From: Pipra filicauda
Lineage: Eukaryota; Chordata; Aves; Passeriformes; Pipridae
Assembly (NCBI RefSeq): GCF_003945595.2
Contig: NW_024104346.1
Span: 558,001 to 622,000 of the forward strand
Direction of reading: 5' to 3'
DNA length: 64,000 nt
The notes beneath the pieces were generated by a model. It was not told the DNA's origin, did no database searches, and saw only the letters and a program-made list of their open reading frames with translations. The translations under genes were made by a program, and so were the position numbers. Below are positions 12,360 to 23,445 of this stretch, piece after piece. How positions within the stretch are numbered: position 1 is the first letter of the stretch; every line of letters begins with the position of its first letter.

Positions 12360-13155
12360 CGGAGGGTCCGCTGTTCCCAGCTCCGCTCGGCCCGCCCGCA
12401 CTCCGCAGCCCCACGAGCGTGTTGTGGTGTGTGCCGAGACCCCCGACAGCAAAGCTCCGTCTGAAACTCGCGGGCAGGTCCCGGGCAGGGCTCCGGTGGG
12501 GCTCATCCCGGGAACCGGCGGGATGCGGGACCGGGGCCGCGCTCCGGTGGGGCTCCAGCACCACCCAGCGCCCGCCGCGCCGCACGGACCCGCGGGGGCA
12601 ACCACGAGCGGGCAGGGACGGAACATCCCCGGACACGGACACCGGGCGGAGGACGGAGCATCCTCGGGACACCCCGCCGGGCAGGGGACGGGACATCCCC
12701 AGGACGCTGGGCGGGGGACGGGACATTCCCGGGACACGCTGTCGGGCAGGGGACGGAGCATCCCGGAGACACGGGGCAGCGGACGGAGCATCCCCGGGGT
12801 CCCCGCCCCGCTCAGCGGGTTTGCCCGGTGGCGGAGCCGCAGCCGGGGACGAGCGGGCGGGAACAGCCGGATTTCCCACTGTCCCCCACCGGCTTCGGCC
12901 CCGACGGGTCCCGGCCGTCTCTGGGGGTCCCCGCTGCCCCCGCCCCGCCCGCCGGGGCCGCCCCCTCGTCGGGGGGCGGTGGGAAGGGGCGGCCCCGCAC
13001 ACCTGCGGCCCGGCCCGGCACTAAGCCCCGGCCCCCCGGTTTCCTGCCGCGCTCCTCCCCCGGGCCCCGCACGACCGGAGCCGCCGCAGATCCCGGCCCG
13101 ACCCCTCACACTCAGCGCGGCCCGAGCCCGGCGGGACGTTCCCGGCGCAGCGGAG
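12360..13155 (+). promoter_or_regulatory. GJA4: CpG-dense promoter and candidate 5' non-coding exon of GJA4
   Basis: Roughly 800 bp is rich in CpG and GC boxes (for example CCGCCCGCCGGGG near 12945) and ends in a strong donor, GCGGAG followed by GTGAGTGG at 13155/13156. The GJA4 coding exon begins after an acceptor at 13787, so a short intron of about 630 bp fits the usual two-exon connexin layout. The transcription start is unknown. The middle part (12600-12800) consists of degenerate GGACGGxxCATCCCCGG-type repeats. Confidence 0.5.
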
Positions 13156-13807
13156 GTGAGTGGGGACCGCCAGGACCCCCGGGACACCGGCGCCGCTCAG
13201 GGACACCGTGCTGGGGACGGAACACCCCCACCGCGGATACCCCCTCGCCCCGCCGCTGCCGAGGTGCCTTTAATGGCACAGCCGGCACTTCTGCGCTTAA
13301 TTAGCAGCGGTTAATAAGGAGCCGGGGCTGCAGCCGCCCTCTTGCTCCTTCCCAGCCGGGCTGCGGGGCTGAGCACCCGCGGGGTGCGGGCTGGGCTCCA
13401 AGGGGTCCCCACAGCAGCAGGAGGTCGGTGAGGGGTGCTAGGGGTCCCCTGGGTGAGGGAAGAGTGCTGGGGGTCCAGCATCCCACAGCCATGAGCTGTG
13501 GGTGCTCTGGGCTGGGTGCTGCTGGGGCAGGTGAACCTCTGTGCTGCCTCTTCTCCCCCTGCCCCGTGTTCCTGCACTGGGCAGGCGTAAGTAGAAGGAG
13601 CCCTCCGGGTCTCAGAAAGCCTGGGTGCTTCCCTCAGGTGTGGGATGTCCCTCAGTGGGTTTGCTGGGACACTCTTCAGAGCAGCTGTATCCCAAAAAAT
13701 CACGAGGCTTAGGTGGCCCTACCTGCCCCGTGCTCCTCGGCATGGAAAGAGGGAATTGATGTGCCTGCTCTCCCTCTCTGCTGGCAGAGGCACAGGCTCC
13801 CCAGAAG

Positions 13808-14839
13808 ATGGGTGACTGGGATTTCCTGGAGAAACTGCTGGACCAAGTCCAGGAGCACTCAACCGTGATCGGGAAGATCTGGCTCACCGTGCTCTTCATC
13901 TTCCGCATCCTCATCCTGGGCCTGGCCGGGGAGTCCGTGTGGGGGGACGAGCAGTCGGATTTCGTGTGTAACACCAAGCAGCCGGGCTGCACCAACGTCT
14001 GCTACGACAAAGCCTTCCCCATCTCCCACATCCGCTACTGGGTGCTCCAGTTCCTCTTCGTCAGCACCCCGACCCTGATTTACCTGGGCCACGTTATCTA
14101 TCTGTCCCGGAGGGAGGAGAAGCTGAAGCAGCAGCAGAGTGAGCTTCGGGCTGTCCACAGCAAGGACCCGAAGATCGAGCAGGCCCTGGCAGCCGTGGAG
14201 AAGAAGATGTCCAAGATCTACGTGACAGAGGATGGGCGGCTCAAGATCCGAGGGGCGCTGATGTGGACCTACATCACCAGTGTGATCTGCAAGAGCATCT
14301 TCGAGGCTGGTTTCCTTGTCGGCCAGTGGTACCTGTACGGCTTCTCCATGGTGCCCCGCTACGTGTGCAAGAGGGACCCCTGCCCCCACCAGGTGGATTG
14401 CTTCATCTCCCGCCCCACCGAGAAGAGCATCTTCATCATCTTCATGCTGGTGATGGGCCTGATCTCCTTAATCCTGAACCTCCTGGAGCTCTTCCACCTC
14501 TGCTGCAAGAACCTGCTCAGCAACATCAAGAAGGTGTCGGGGCCGGTCGTACCGAGCCGGGACGTCTTTGCCCAGGACGTGGTGTCGGATCCCTACGCAC
14601 CCAAGCACTACCCGTTCCTGCCCATGGCCGAGAGCCACGTGCCATCCTACCAGACCTACAACAAACTCTCCAGCGAGCAGAACTGGGCCAACTTCCACAA
14701 CGAGGAGAGCCTGGCGCTGGGCAGCGGCAGCAGGCCCCTGTCGGACCCCTACGCCCCCCGGGCTGCTGAAGCCTCTGCCCCAGAGGAGAAGCCATGCAGC
14801 CGGCCCGGGAGCTCGGCCTCCAAAAAGCAGTATGTGTAG
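13808..14839 (+). CDS. GJA4: Gap junction protein alpha 4 (connexin-37)
   Basis: This is an intact 343-residue alpha connexin in one exon. [20 protein letters not shown] and the stretch through [17 protein letters not shown] match GJA4 almost exactly. Loop cysteines are Cys54, Cys61 and Cys65, with [14 protein letters not shown] in the second loop. The cytoplasmic loop is longer than in the two beta connexins upstream (about residues 100-155, with an AVEKKMSKI segment). The tail keeps an SSEQNWANF motif and ends in SASKKQYV, as in mammals. The middle of the tail ([19 protein letters not shown]) is bird-like and longer than the human one. The coding exon begins at 13788 after CTCTGCTGGCAG, and the ATG lies 20 bp in. 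In mammals GJA4 couples endothelial cells, and oocytes with their granulosa cells. Confidence 0.95.
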   Translation: MGDWDFLEKLLDQVQEHSTVIGKIWLTVLFIFRILILGLAGESVWGDEQSDFVCNTKQPGCTNVCYDKAFPISHIRYWVLQFLFVSTPTLIYLGHVIYLSRREEKLKQQQSELRAVHSKDPKIEQALAAVEKKMSKIYVTEDGRLKIRGALMWTYITSVICKSIFEAGFLVGQWYLYGFSMVPRYVCKRDPCPHQVDCFISRPTEKSIFIIFMLVMGLISLILNLLELFHLCCKNLLSNIKKVSGPVVPSRDVFAQDVVSDPYAPKHYPFLPMAESHVPSYQTYNKLSSEQNWANFHNEESLALGSGSRPLSDPYAPRAAEASAPEEKPCSRPGSSASKKQYV

Positions 14840-15937
14840 TGCCAGGCTGGCCCTGGCTGGCAGGGGGACCTTCCCCTGTCCCACCTGCCTGCAGAGGTGC
14901 TGCCTGTGGGCAGGCAGCTGCCTCCTGCCTGGTGCTGTGCCTTACGGACACACTCCCCTCCGGAGGCGGGATGCTCGGGAGCGGGGCTGAGCGCAGCCTC
15001 TGCTCTCCTCTGTTTTCCCCAATGACCCCGCAAGGAAGGAAACTGCAGAAAGTTCCCTGGGACGCCGCGTCCCGTGTGTGCCTCACTCTGGGAAAGGGAG
15101 AAATCCCTGGAGCCACCCTGTGGAACAGGCTGTCCCTGGGGCTGTAGCAGGAGGCTGCTGGCCATCGGGAGCTGTGGCTCAGCCGGACCCCAGAGCCTCT
15201 GCCGGGATGAGAGCCGGGAGCATGGCCGTGGGAAGCTGCTCCCCTCCAGCCTCCACACGGAGCAGGCTGAGCCTGGGACAGACACGGGAAGCTGGGCTGG
15301 AGCAGTGCTGACAGATCCTGGCCACCAGCCCCGTCCCATTGCAGTGACCCTGGCATCTGTCCAGGGTTTGCTGCCCGAGCTGCCCCCTCCCCATGGGACA
15401 CAGGGGGGTTAATCCAGTGGCAGCTCTGTCGTGACCGGCAGATCCCGATGGCTGCAGGGTCACCACGGGTGACCCAGGAGTGTGAGTTCCCTCTGCCCTC
15501 CCGGCCCTGGACCCTTTCCCATGGGATGCGTGCCTTTAAGTTATTTTTAACCTGCTGGCCTGAGCACAGAGCTTTCTGTCTTAAAGGTGCAGTTTGCAGG
15601 GGATCTGGGGAGCCCTGTCCATGTGCCTTGGAGCCCTTGGGGTTATGGGGAGGAATCAGACCAGCAGCTTCTGGTTCGAAGGGTCACTGGGTTTTATTAC
15701 TTTGCACTAGTCATCTCCTGCTGTGGGCTGAGGTGCCAGGGGGGGATGGAAGAACCAACTGCTGCCATGGGACCTGTCCCCCAAATTCCCCAGCCCACTG
15801 ATGCTGTGAGAGGGGATGGTCCTGCTGTGACCAAAGGGCTGAAGCTCCTGTGTGACCCAGGCACGAGTGCAGGATGTGGGCACTGCCCTCAGTGCTGTTT
15901 CCTTTCCCTCTGGCAGACTCGGTGTTGCATCTTGTTG

Positions 15938-15943
15938 AATAAA
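15938..15943 (+). terminator. GJA4: Poly(A) signal of GJA4
   Basis: AATAAA in TTGAATAAAGTTGG, 1.1 kb after the GJA4 stop codon and followed by TG-rich sequence. It is the only canonical plus-strand signal in this 3' flank. Confidence 0.65.
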
Positions 15944-16219
15944 GTTGGATGAATGAGAAAAGGTGAAGTGTGATGTGACTGTGCTTCCTGAAGCCTCCAG
16001 CTGATTCTGGGAGGGCACGTGAGGGTTTGGGGCTGAGGGAGGGGGAAGGATGCTGTCCTGAGAGTGATGGGACTGGGGGGGACAGTAGGTCACTCATCCA
16101 CTGAAAGCACAACTGTCCCTGCTGTAGTGTCCTGTCCCCTTGAGCCCAGCCTCAGCTCAGGGTTCTGACAGGGCTGTCATGTCACAGGCCCATGGCGGCC
16201 CCAGGCAGAGCTCAGTCCC

Positions 16220-16440
16220 CCTCCCTGTGCTGCAGATAAACCCAGCAGAGGCCGTGGAGCTGCTTGTGGCTGCATAATAGGTGGAAATGAGCTGCAGATA
16301 AAGGCACACAATGTGGCTGGGGCTGTTGTTTAGTTTCTCTGGCTGAGCCAGGCCAGGGCAGAGCCTGCTCTCTGCCAAGGGCCTCTCCAACAAGGGTGGA
16401 ACGGGCTAAAAATACCCTGGAGAAGATGAAATATGGGTGA
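16220..16440. promoter_or_regulatory. Candidate enhancer with GATA, RUNX-like and MEF2-like motifs
   Basis: Within 220 bp there are two CAGATAAA sites, CACACAATGTGG with a RUNX-like TGTGG, and CTAAAAATACC, a good MEF2 match. It lies about 0.3 kb past the GJA4 poly(A) signal. GATA and MEF2 factors act in endothelial and blood lineages, which would suit GJA4. Support is by motif only. Confidence 0.25.
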
Positions 16441-17255
16441 TACGGGGCAGTATCGCTGCCATCGGCCCCTGGAGGAAATGACGAGGGAGGCACCCGGCTG
16501 AGCTGCTCTTGGGGCAGAGCCTGGGCTGGTGGCTGAGCCCACCCTTGGCTTCCTCCCTCCAGGGGACAAGGGGGGTGAAATCCCCCTGGGTGGGGGCCTG
16601 GGGTGCACACCACCAGCTCCCAGCTCTTCCCTCCACGAGGATGCTGGGGTAAACCCTGCCTGGGATAACTCTGCCCTGCTCCCACCATCTCCAGAGGGAC
16701 CCTGCCCTGCTCCCACTGTTGCCCGATGGGGATCCCCTGGGCCACCCTGGGGGGCCACAGCCCAGTATTCCCTGGGCACCATCAGAGCTGCAGAGCCGCA
16801 CTGTGGCTCTGGGGAGAGCAGCCCAGGGCCAGAAGGACGTGCCCATGTGACAGGGATGGGAGCAGCCCACCCTTCTGGGTGGGTGTGTTTACCCACCGCC
16901 GTGTCCCCCGCTCACCTCCCCGCTCCGGGACTCCTATTTTTGTTGGCACGGGGGGAGCGTCACGCTTTTCCCAGCGACCCCGCAAGGTGGAAAACAAGAC
17001 GGCCGAGCCCCTGGACACGGTGCCCAAACACAGCTCCACGTCCCACTATTGTTCCCGTGTTGTGACAAAGCGCTGGGGGCAGCCGGAGTGACCCTGCGCC
17101 GCCGGCCCCGCCGTGGCACAGCCAACAACAACAGCGAGGGGCTCACCTGCGGGGAGGGGGAGGCAGCGGGGCCGGGGTTGGCAGCACCCCCCCAGGAGGG
17201 AGGGCAGCCCTTAGGCAAATAAAAGTTTGGAGCTGATAAGGGCCCGGGCTGGCCC

Positions 17256-17307
17256 GGCACAGCCCTTTGGCACAGCCCTTTGGCACAGCCCTTTGGCACA
17301 GCCCAGG
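17256..17307. repeat. 14-bp tandem repeat, about 3.7 copies
   Basis: The unit GGCACAGCCCTTTG is repeated three times exactly, followed by a partial fourth copy. No mismatch is seen between copies, so the array is young or homogenised. Confidence 0.9.
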
Positions 17308-20300
17308 GACAGACAGTGGCCAGCCTTTCTCACACCTCCATGCTCCCTCCTGAGCAAACAGGCCCCTCCGGTGCCTCCTCCCCCAGCACTGGGATGCTGA
17401 GCCCTGTGCTGGCACAGGCAGCTCGGGGGCTGCAGGGAGGGGGCTCCTCATGGGGCACCCCCTGAGTTAGGGAACACTTTGGGGCAGCTCTGCCAGTCCT
17501 GGAGGGGCCACACACTCCCCGGGACCCCAATTCCCTCTGGGGGTGCTGGTCTAACAACAGTCACAGCCCCCAGGAGCCCTGTGGCTCCTCTATAGAGATG
17601 TTTCTGCCCTCTTCCCAGTTAGGATGAGTCTGTGCTGGGCTCTCCCTGCCCAGTTCTGCCATGGTCTGGTGCAGAGGGCTGTCCTGCCTGAAAAGCTCTG
17701 CCAAAGACACTGGATGAGCACCAAGGGGTTTATTTTTAAGCTTTCCCAGTGCACAGCAAACAGCAAGTGTCTAAATCTGGCCCACTCTCAGGAAGAGCCA
17801 CAGCAGGAGCAGAATCACAGCTGAGGGGGAGGACGGGCAGGGTGATGGGCAGGGCCATGGCAGGCAGGGCCCCCCTTCCCTGCAGGGGCCCTGTCCATGC
17901 CCGGGGCTCTGCCCACAGCTTCCCAGTGCCCCACTTCCCACACATCTTCAGAGGGAGCAGGAGCAGGCGGGAGCATCCTCCCAGGCCAGGCACGGAGCCC
18001 TGTCCACAGCAGCACTCACCACCAGGGCAACCCCAAACCAGGAGCAATCCTGCCCTTTCCAGCCGCTGCCAGCGAAGGAAAGGCAAACCCCACGGAGCTC
18101 CCTTCCTCCCCGGGGTTATATTTAGCCCTCCACGCGCGGGCACGGCAGACAATGCACCCTGTGTGAGAACCGCGGGCGGGAGGAAACGCGCTCAATAGCC
18201 CCGACGACTTCCCGCATCCTGACATTGTCACTCCCCCACCCCGGCCACTTCCTCGTGTGGAGGCACCAGGACCGCGGTGCCCACCCTGGGATGGGTCCTA
18301 CCCCTGCCAGCACCTCAGGGCATCGTCCTGATGCGACACCGGGCGGGCAGGGGCTGCTGCCTGCAGAGCCGGGGGCTTTTCCTGGCATGGGAAGGTGGAT
18401 GCTGTCTGAAAACAAGGAGCTGTGGTGGTCCTGGGGTGCTGGGGATGGGGAGTCAGCCCTGGGCTGTGGCTGCTGGAAAAGGCAATGCCGAGTGGGAATG
18501 GAACACGTCCCACTGCAGCTGTCCCCAGTCAGGGCTCAAGAGATGTCACTGCTCCTCTCCCACGGTACTTCAGGGCCTTTGCCGGCCACGGAAGGAGCCA
18601 CCAGGCCCGGCCTGGAGGGAGCCATGGCAGGAAGAGGCAAGTGAGATGTGAAGGCTGGGAAAGGACTCGGCTGCTCTTGGGAAAAGGGTAAAACTGGAGC
18701 CTGGGAAAAGCCTGGGCTGGGAGGGAGCAGATGTCCCCAGGGGCTGTGGGGGACACACTGAGGGGACGAGCTGCCTGCTCTGCCGTGCACCCTCTGGGTC
18801 CCCGAGCCACGGGGACACCGCGCCACGGGCAGGGTCAGGGTGTCCCGGGATCACCGCGCTGTGCCAGGACGGGACACGGGAGCGTGAGTCCCTGCAGGCC
18901 CCAGCTCCCCCCGCCAGCTCCCACACTGCTCCTCTCTCCCAAAGTGTCCTCATCCTTTTGGGAAGGGGCCAGCCGGCCCTGGGCCATCCCCGTGCCAGCG
19001 CAGGGTCACATCACAGTGTCCCCAGCCCTGCACAGCTGGTGCGTCCCTGTCTGATCTCACCGGACGTCCGCTGCGGCCATCCAGGTGTGCTGAGCGGCTG
19101 GGGGGGGTCTCAGTGCCCCCCATCCTGCACAGCAGCTGTCCCAGGCCCCTGAGCCACCCCAGGGAGCTGGGGCACAGCTGGATCCCTGCATCCTGCCTCC
19201 GGAAACCACCACCTGCTCCTCTCGTGAGCTGCTCATGATGGACCCCAGGGACAAACCCAGCCCCGGGCAGGGCAGAGGGTCTGTTGGGAAGCCGCAGCCA
19301 CCCTCGGAGCCAACAAGGTACCAGGGCCCTGCCAAGGGCACCACAGCCACCTTGACCCCCCTGAGCCTGGGACATGCCCACCATGGGCTGGGCAGGGACA
19401 GGGAGCACTTCTGGTTGCTGGATTCAATCCCTGCCCCATGGCACTATGCAGCCACAGCTGGCTCTGGACACGGGGTTATCCCTGAAGCTGGACAAGCCTT
19501 GGAGGATGCTCCCCTACAAAATGCCAGCCTCGAGGCCAGGCATGGGACTCCCTGCCTGGGGACAGGCTGGCTGCTGGCACAGCTCCTTGGCACACTCCCA
19601 CTGCAGTGCCCAGCTGGGCCATACTGGGAACACCTGGATTACAAACCTGCTGGAACAGACCAAGGAGCCAAGGGCAGGCTCGGGAGGGCAGGTTTTTATG
19701 ATAATGGTTTATTCAGCAAAGCTGCCTCTGGCTGCTCACCCCAGCCCTGAGTGCCTGCCGGCTCCTATTCTCGTCCCGCTGGCGCTTCCCAGGCAGCACA
19801 TTGTTGGGATTCAATGGGAGGAAGGGAGGGCTCAGGAGAAAGGCGACGGGGCTCAGGGAAGTGGCTTCACTCCTGTCCCAGCGCCTGCAGGAATCCACAG
19901 CCCCACAGCCAGGGGGACACACGGGAGTCCCTGGACACATGGGAAACAGCTGATGAAAAAACAGCTGGAAGCACGACAGGCAGCCACGACAGGCACAGGG
20001 CAGGGGCTGCCCTGCCAGGTGCCATCAATGCCCAAACTGTCACCATCAGGGCTCAGCCCTTCACAACGGCATCACTCCACCACCACGCTGGAGCAGCCCC
20101 CCCGACCGGCACCGCATGGGCCTGGGAGAGGAAACGGGGCAGCGAGGCCCCCCCAAAGCCCAATTGTGCCCGGCCAGGCCTGGGAACAGGCAGATCAATG
20201 GGCTATAAACAGCCGGGGGAGCCACTCTGGCGCGGGGGGAACAAAGGCATTTTGGAGCCGTTTCCGAGCTGGTCCCGGCTGGGGAAAGGGACGGCACCGC

Positions 20301-20803
20301 TCCCACCCCGGCACACAATAGGGACCAGCCATCACCCCACAGCCAGGCTGGGAAAGCAGGAGGCCAAGGACAGGGGCTACTTCAGGGGACAGTGCCAGCC
20401 TGGCAGGGGGACGAGGCGGTGGCACTGCGATCCCCAGGGCAGGTGGCAGTGGGACAGGGTTGGGGCAGGCTTTGCATCACCCCCAGACTCCTCCTGCACC
20501 TTCTCCCCCAGGCTCAGCTGCCCTCACAGACCGTGGTGGCAAAGGCTGGAGCATTCCTGGGCCGTGAGCCCGGCTGAGGGCAGCGATCCAGCCCAGGACA
20601 GCAGCTTGGGAGGCAAACAGAGCCGGGGCAGGGCAGTAAAGCTGTCAGCGGGGCAGGAGCTGGCCCCGAGGCTGCAGGACAGAGTGTGTGAAACGCTGAC
20701 TGGCTGCTGACTCGGGGCTCTGCTCCGGGCACGGCAGATTTATGGTCCCCAGGAGGGGAAGGCCGGGCTGGGGCAGCACTGGGGCCTTGCTCACGCACCA
20801 CGG

Positions 20804-20950
20804 GAAAAAACAAGCTGGGAGGCAGAGATAACCCCAGCCCCGGCCTCGGCCTGGCTCCCTGCTCAGCACCTCTGGCCAGGCTTTGTCCCTGCTCTGCCAG
20901 CAATGCCCGAGGCTGGAGGGGACACCGGCCACCAGTCCCAGTGTTCACTG
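20804..20950. repeat. 147-bp direct duplication, copy 1 of 2
   Basis: This segment, starting with GAAAAAACAAGCTGGGAGGC, recurs 2051 bp to the right at 22855-23001. The only mismatch I find is G at 20848 against A at 22899. It does not look like a known avian retroelement: there is no target-site duplication, no tail and no CR1 3' repeat. The two copies bracket SMIM12. Confidence 0.95.
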
Positions 20951-21306
20951 CCAGCCTCTCCCTGCCCAGCACCCCAGCGGGACCCCCCCAGTCCCCCGGG
21001 ACCCCACCCAGCACTGACACAGCCCCTGTCGCTGAGATAAGGAGGTGGATGGGAAGCAGATGACACAGCCAGGGGAGCCAGGAGGGAGGCACAGCCGCAG
21101 CACAGGCTGGGATTTCAGTGCCTACCCCTCCTTCCTGCCCACCACCCTGCTGCCAGGCCCCGAGGGCCGTGCCCAGCTGGGGACAGCGATGGCATTTGTC
21201 CCACTGCAGGAGATGCTTCTTGAACACACAGGGAGCAGACACTCCCTGAGCCAGGGCTGGGGCCGTGCTGATGCAGAAGACACAGAGGCCCGAGGACTGA
21301 CAGAAG

Positions 21307-21312
21307 TTTATT
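21307..21312 (-). terminator. SMIM12: Distal poly(A) signal candidate for SMIM12
   Basis: The plus-strand TTTATT reads AATAAA on the minus strand, about 600 bp after the SMIM12 stop codon. It would give the long 3' UTR known for this gene in mammals. Confidence 0.45.
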
Positions 21313-21904
21313 GTGGCAGAGGGCAGAGATCCCCCTGTTCCCCACACACCGCCACGACGGAGCAGGGCCAGGACTTCCACCTCCCTCTGTCACCCTTCCT
21401 TGCAGGGACGATGCAGAGAGGGGTCCCCAGAGATCTCCACCACTGCTCAGGCTCCCGTGGGTGTACCGTGGTAGCGTGGGGCTGTGTTGGGGTTCACCAA
21501 GAGCCACAGAGGATCTGGAAGCAGGGCAGCAGCTCCTCCTGCTGCCGGTGCTCAGCCTGACCCCATCTCATGGCACTCAGGTCCAACCTTCTACGTTCAC
21601 ACCATGGAAGAAGCCAAACCTGAGGAGACACAGGTGGAACCGGGCCAGGAGGGTTCTGTGCTTCAGGGGCCAGGCCGGGCCGGGGGCTGATGAGTTCCAG
21701 CCACGCTCCACCTCCTCGCAGGGCCCCCTGCCCGCTCCCACCGGGGTCTGGGGGCTGTTCCTTGGCCACATCCACGGCGCGGGCGAACCTGACCCTCCGG
21801 AGGGCCCGTAGGGGCAGGGGGCAGGAGCCGGGCCGGTGGAAGCTGTGCAGCTCCGGGGCAGTGCCGGCGGCCGCTCCGGGGCACGGCCTTTGCCCCGGGA
21901 ACCC

Positions 21905-21910
21905 TTTATT
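21905..21910 (-). terminator. SMIM12: AATAAA overlapping the SMIM12 stop codon
   Basis: On the minus strand the stop TAA and the hexamer share bases (GAGTTAATAAAGGG). If used, the 3' UTR would be only a few tens of bases. The distal signal at 21307 may be the main one. Confidence 0.35.
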
Positions 21911-22187
21911 AACTCTTTTCGGGGCGGTTCCTGTTGAGCACGGCCCGAGGGGCGAACTCCAGCTTGTCCTTCAGGCTCACCACCTTGGTCAGGTCCTCGC
22001 CCGCGATCTCCTGCAGCTTGCGCTCCTCGCGCAGCTCCGAGATGCTCTTCTCGTCCTGGGCCGTGGCCGGGGGGTCCCCGCGCAGGAACCACTCGAGCTG
22101 CGAGCCCACCAGCCCCACCACGAAGGCCACCGGGAAGGTGACGTACGGCGCCTTGGAGCGCACGGCCGCCCACAGCACGGACCACAT
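21909..22187 (-). CDS. SMIM12: Small integral membrane protein 12
   Basis: This is an intact 92-residue protein of the same length as the human one. Residues 12-30 ([19 protein letters not shown]) form one hydrophobic segment, followed by LEWFLRG, an acidic stretch with EKSISE, and a charged C-terminal half with [12 protein letters not shown] and VLNRNRPEK; these blocks are almost unchanged in vertebrates. The frame stays open further upstream, but the ATG at 22187 matches the family start. It sits 2 bp after a good acceptor (CTGTCCGCAG), which fits a non-coding first exon. The molecular function is not established. It lies between GJA4 and DLGAP3 in the same order and strand as in human. Confidence 0.93.
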   Translation of the reverse strand: MWSVLWAAVRSKAPYVTFPVAFVVGLVGSQLEWFLRGDPPATAQDEKSISELREERKLQEIAGEDLTKVVSLKDKLEFAPRAVLNRNRPEKS

Positions 22188-22388
22188 GGCTGCGGACAGC
22201 GCCGGGAAGCGGCACCGCCCGCGACCCCCGCGCCGGGACCCCCGCCGGGCCCGCAGGGACCCCCCGCCCGGCCCGGCCCGGCCGCGCTCCCGGCCCCGCC
22301 CCTTCCGGTCACCGGCACCGCCGGCGGGGCCGCACCGCCCCCTGACGGACACCGCGGGAACTGCACGGCGGGAGGAGCGGCCGGGCCG
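22188..22388 (-). promoter_or_regulatory. SMIM12: CpG-dense 5' region of SMIM12
   Basis: The sequence immediately upstream of the SMIM12 coding exon is extremely GC- and CpG-rich (CCCGCGCCGGG, CCCGGCCCGGCCCGG). It probably holds the promoter and a short untranslated exon. It runs directly into a G-rich minisatellite at 22389. Confidence 0.45.
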
Positions 22389-22797
22389 GGGACACGGGGG
22401 GACACGGGGGGGACACGGGGGACATGGACACGGGGGGGACACGGGGGACCACGGGGGGACATGGGGGGGCACGGAGGGGACATGGACATGGGGGACATGG
22501 GAGGGACACGGGAGGAACACGGGGGACATGGACACGGGGGGGACATGGACATGGGGGGGCACGGGGGACATGGGAGGAGATGGGGGACATGGGGGACATG
22601 GGGGGCACGGGGGACACGGGGTGGGGCATGAGAGGAGATGGGGGACATGAGGGACATGGGGGAAAAGGTAGGACGTGAGAGGAGATGAGGGATATGGGAG
22701 GACATGGGGGACATGGAAGGAGATGGGGGACATGGAAGTTCATGGGGGACATGGGGGGCATGGGGGACATGGGAGGAGATGGGGGACATGGGGGGTC
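22389..22797. repeat. G-rich minisatellite (GGGGGACATGG family)
   Basis: About 400 bp consists of variants of GGGGGACACGG and GGGGGACATGG, with interspersed GGAGGAGATGGGGGACATGG units. The plus strand carries dozens of G-runs of four or more, so it can form G-quadruplexes. The chance open frames across it encode only low-complexity HGGHG-type or [12 protein letters not shown] strings. Confidence 0.9.
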
Positions 22798-22854
22798 ACC
22801 AGGTGATGCCCATGGGGAGACCCACAGGAGGAGACTCACTGTGGGAGTCACAGT

Positions 22855-23001
22855 GAAAAAACAAGCTGGGAGGCAGAGATAACCCCAGCCCCGGCCTCAG
22901 CCTGGCTCCCTGCTCAGCACCTCTGGCCAGGCTTTGTCCCTGCTCTGCCAGCAATGCCCGAGGCTGGAGGGGACACCGGCCACCAGTCCCAGTGTTCACT
23001 G
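22855..23001. repeat. 147-bp direct duplication, copy 2 of 2
   Basis: This copy matches 20804-20950 with one mismatch (A at 22899). It is inserted precisely between two degenerate minisatellite blocks, so it probably arrived by copying from the copy beside SMIM12, or the reverse. Confidence 0.95.
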
Positions 23002-23029
23002 TCACGGAGGGAGACAAGGGAGTGACACA

Positions 23030-23445
23030 GGGGGTTGTCATGGAGGGAGAGTCACGGGAAGACACCCACAGGGGTGTCACTGGGGGATTCATGGGGGGAG
23101 TCATGGTGGGAGACCCACAGCGGGAGTCAGGCCAGGAATCACAGGGGAAGACATGCAGAGAGATCCACAGGGCAGATCCACAGATCCAGAGACACCCGTG
23201 GCAGGAGATCCATGGGGAGAAACACGTGGAGACAACCACAGGGCGAGACCCATGGGAAGAGTCACGGGGTGATACCCACAGGGAGACCCCTGGGGAGAAA
23301 CTCAGAAAGAGAGAGACCCACTGGGAGAGAGCCATGGGGTGACCCATGCAGGTACCCACGGGGACATCCCCAGGGAAAGAGCCATGGGAAGAGACCCATG
23401 GGGAGACTCGTGGGAGATCTCCACAGCAAGAACCACGGGGAGACT
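23030..23445. repeat. Degenerate GGGAGA(C)CCATGG minisatellite
   Basis: Irregular units of roughly 15-30 bp are built from CATGGGGAGA, CCCACAGG and AGTCACGG. It looks like a decayed relative of the G-rich array to its left, with the 147-bp duplication in between. Confidence 0.7.

Larger units (their letters stand above)
15965..21290. other. Intergenic region between the convergent GJA4 and SMIM12 genes
   Basis: No coding exon is recognised. The content is GC-rich and low in clear repeats, apart from the 14-bp array at 17256 and duplication copy 1 at 20804. Possible regulatory islands are 16220-16440 (GATA and MEF2 motifs), 16930-17100 (SOX-like ACAAAG and CTATTGTTC) and 18110-18240 (CpG-containing). 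Long overlapping open frames here lack family features. Confidence 0.5.

Noticed and set aside
22188..22733. Upstream extension of the SMIM12 frame
   Set aside because: It reads into the G-rich minisatellite. The 92-residue product from 22187 matches the family length exactly.
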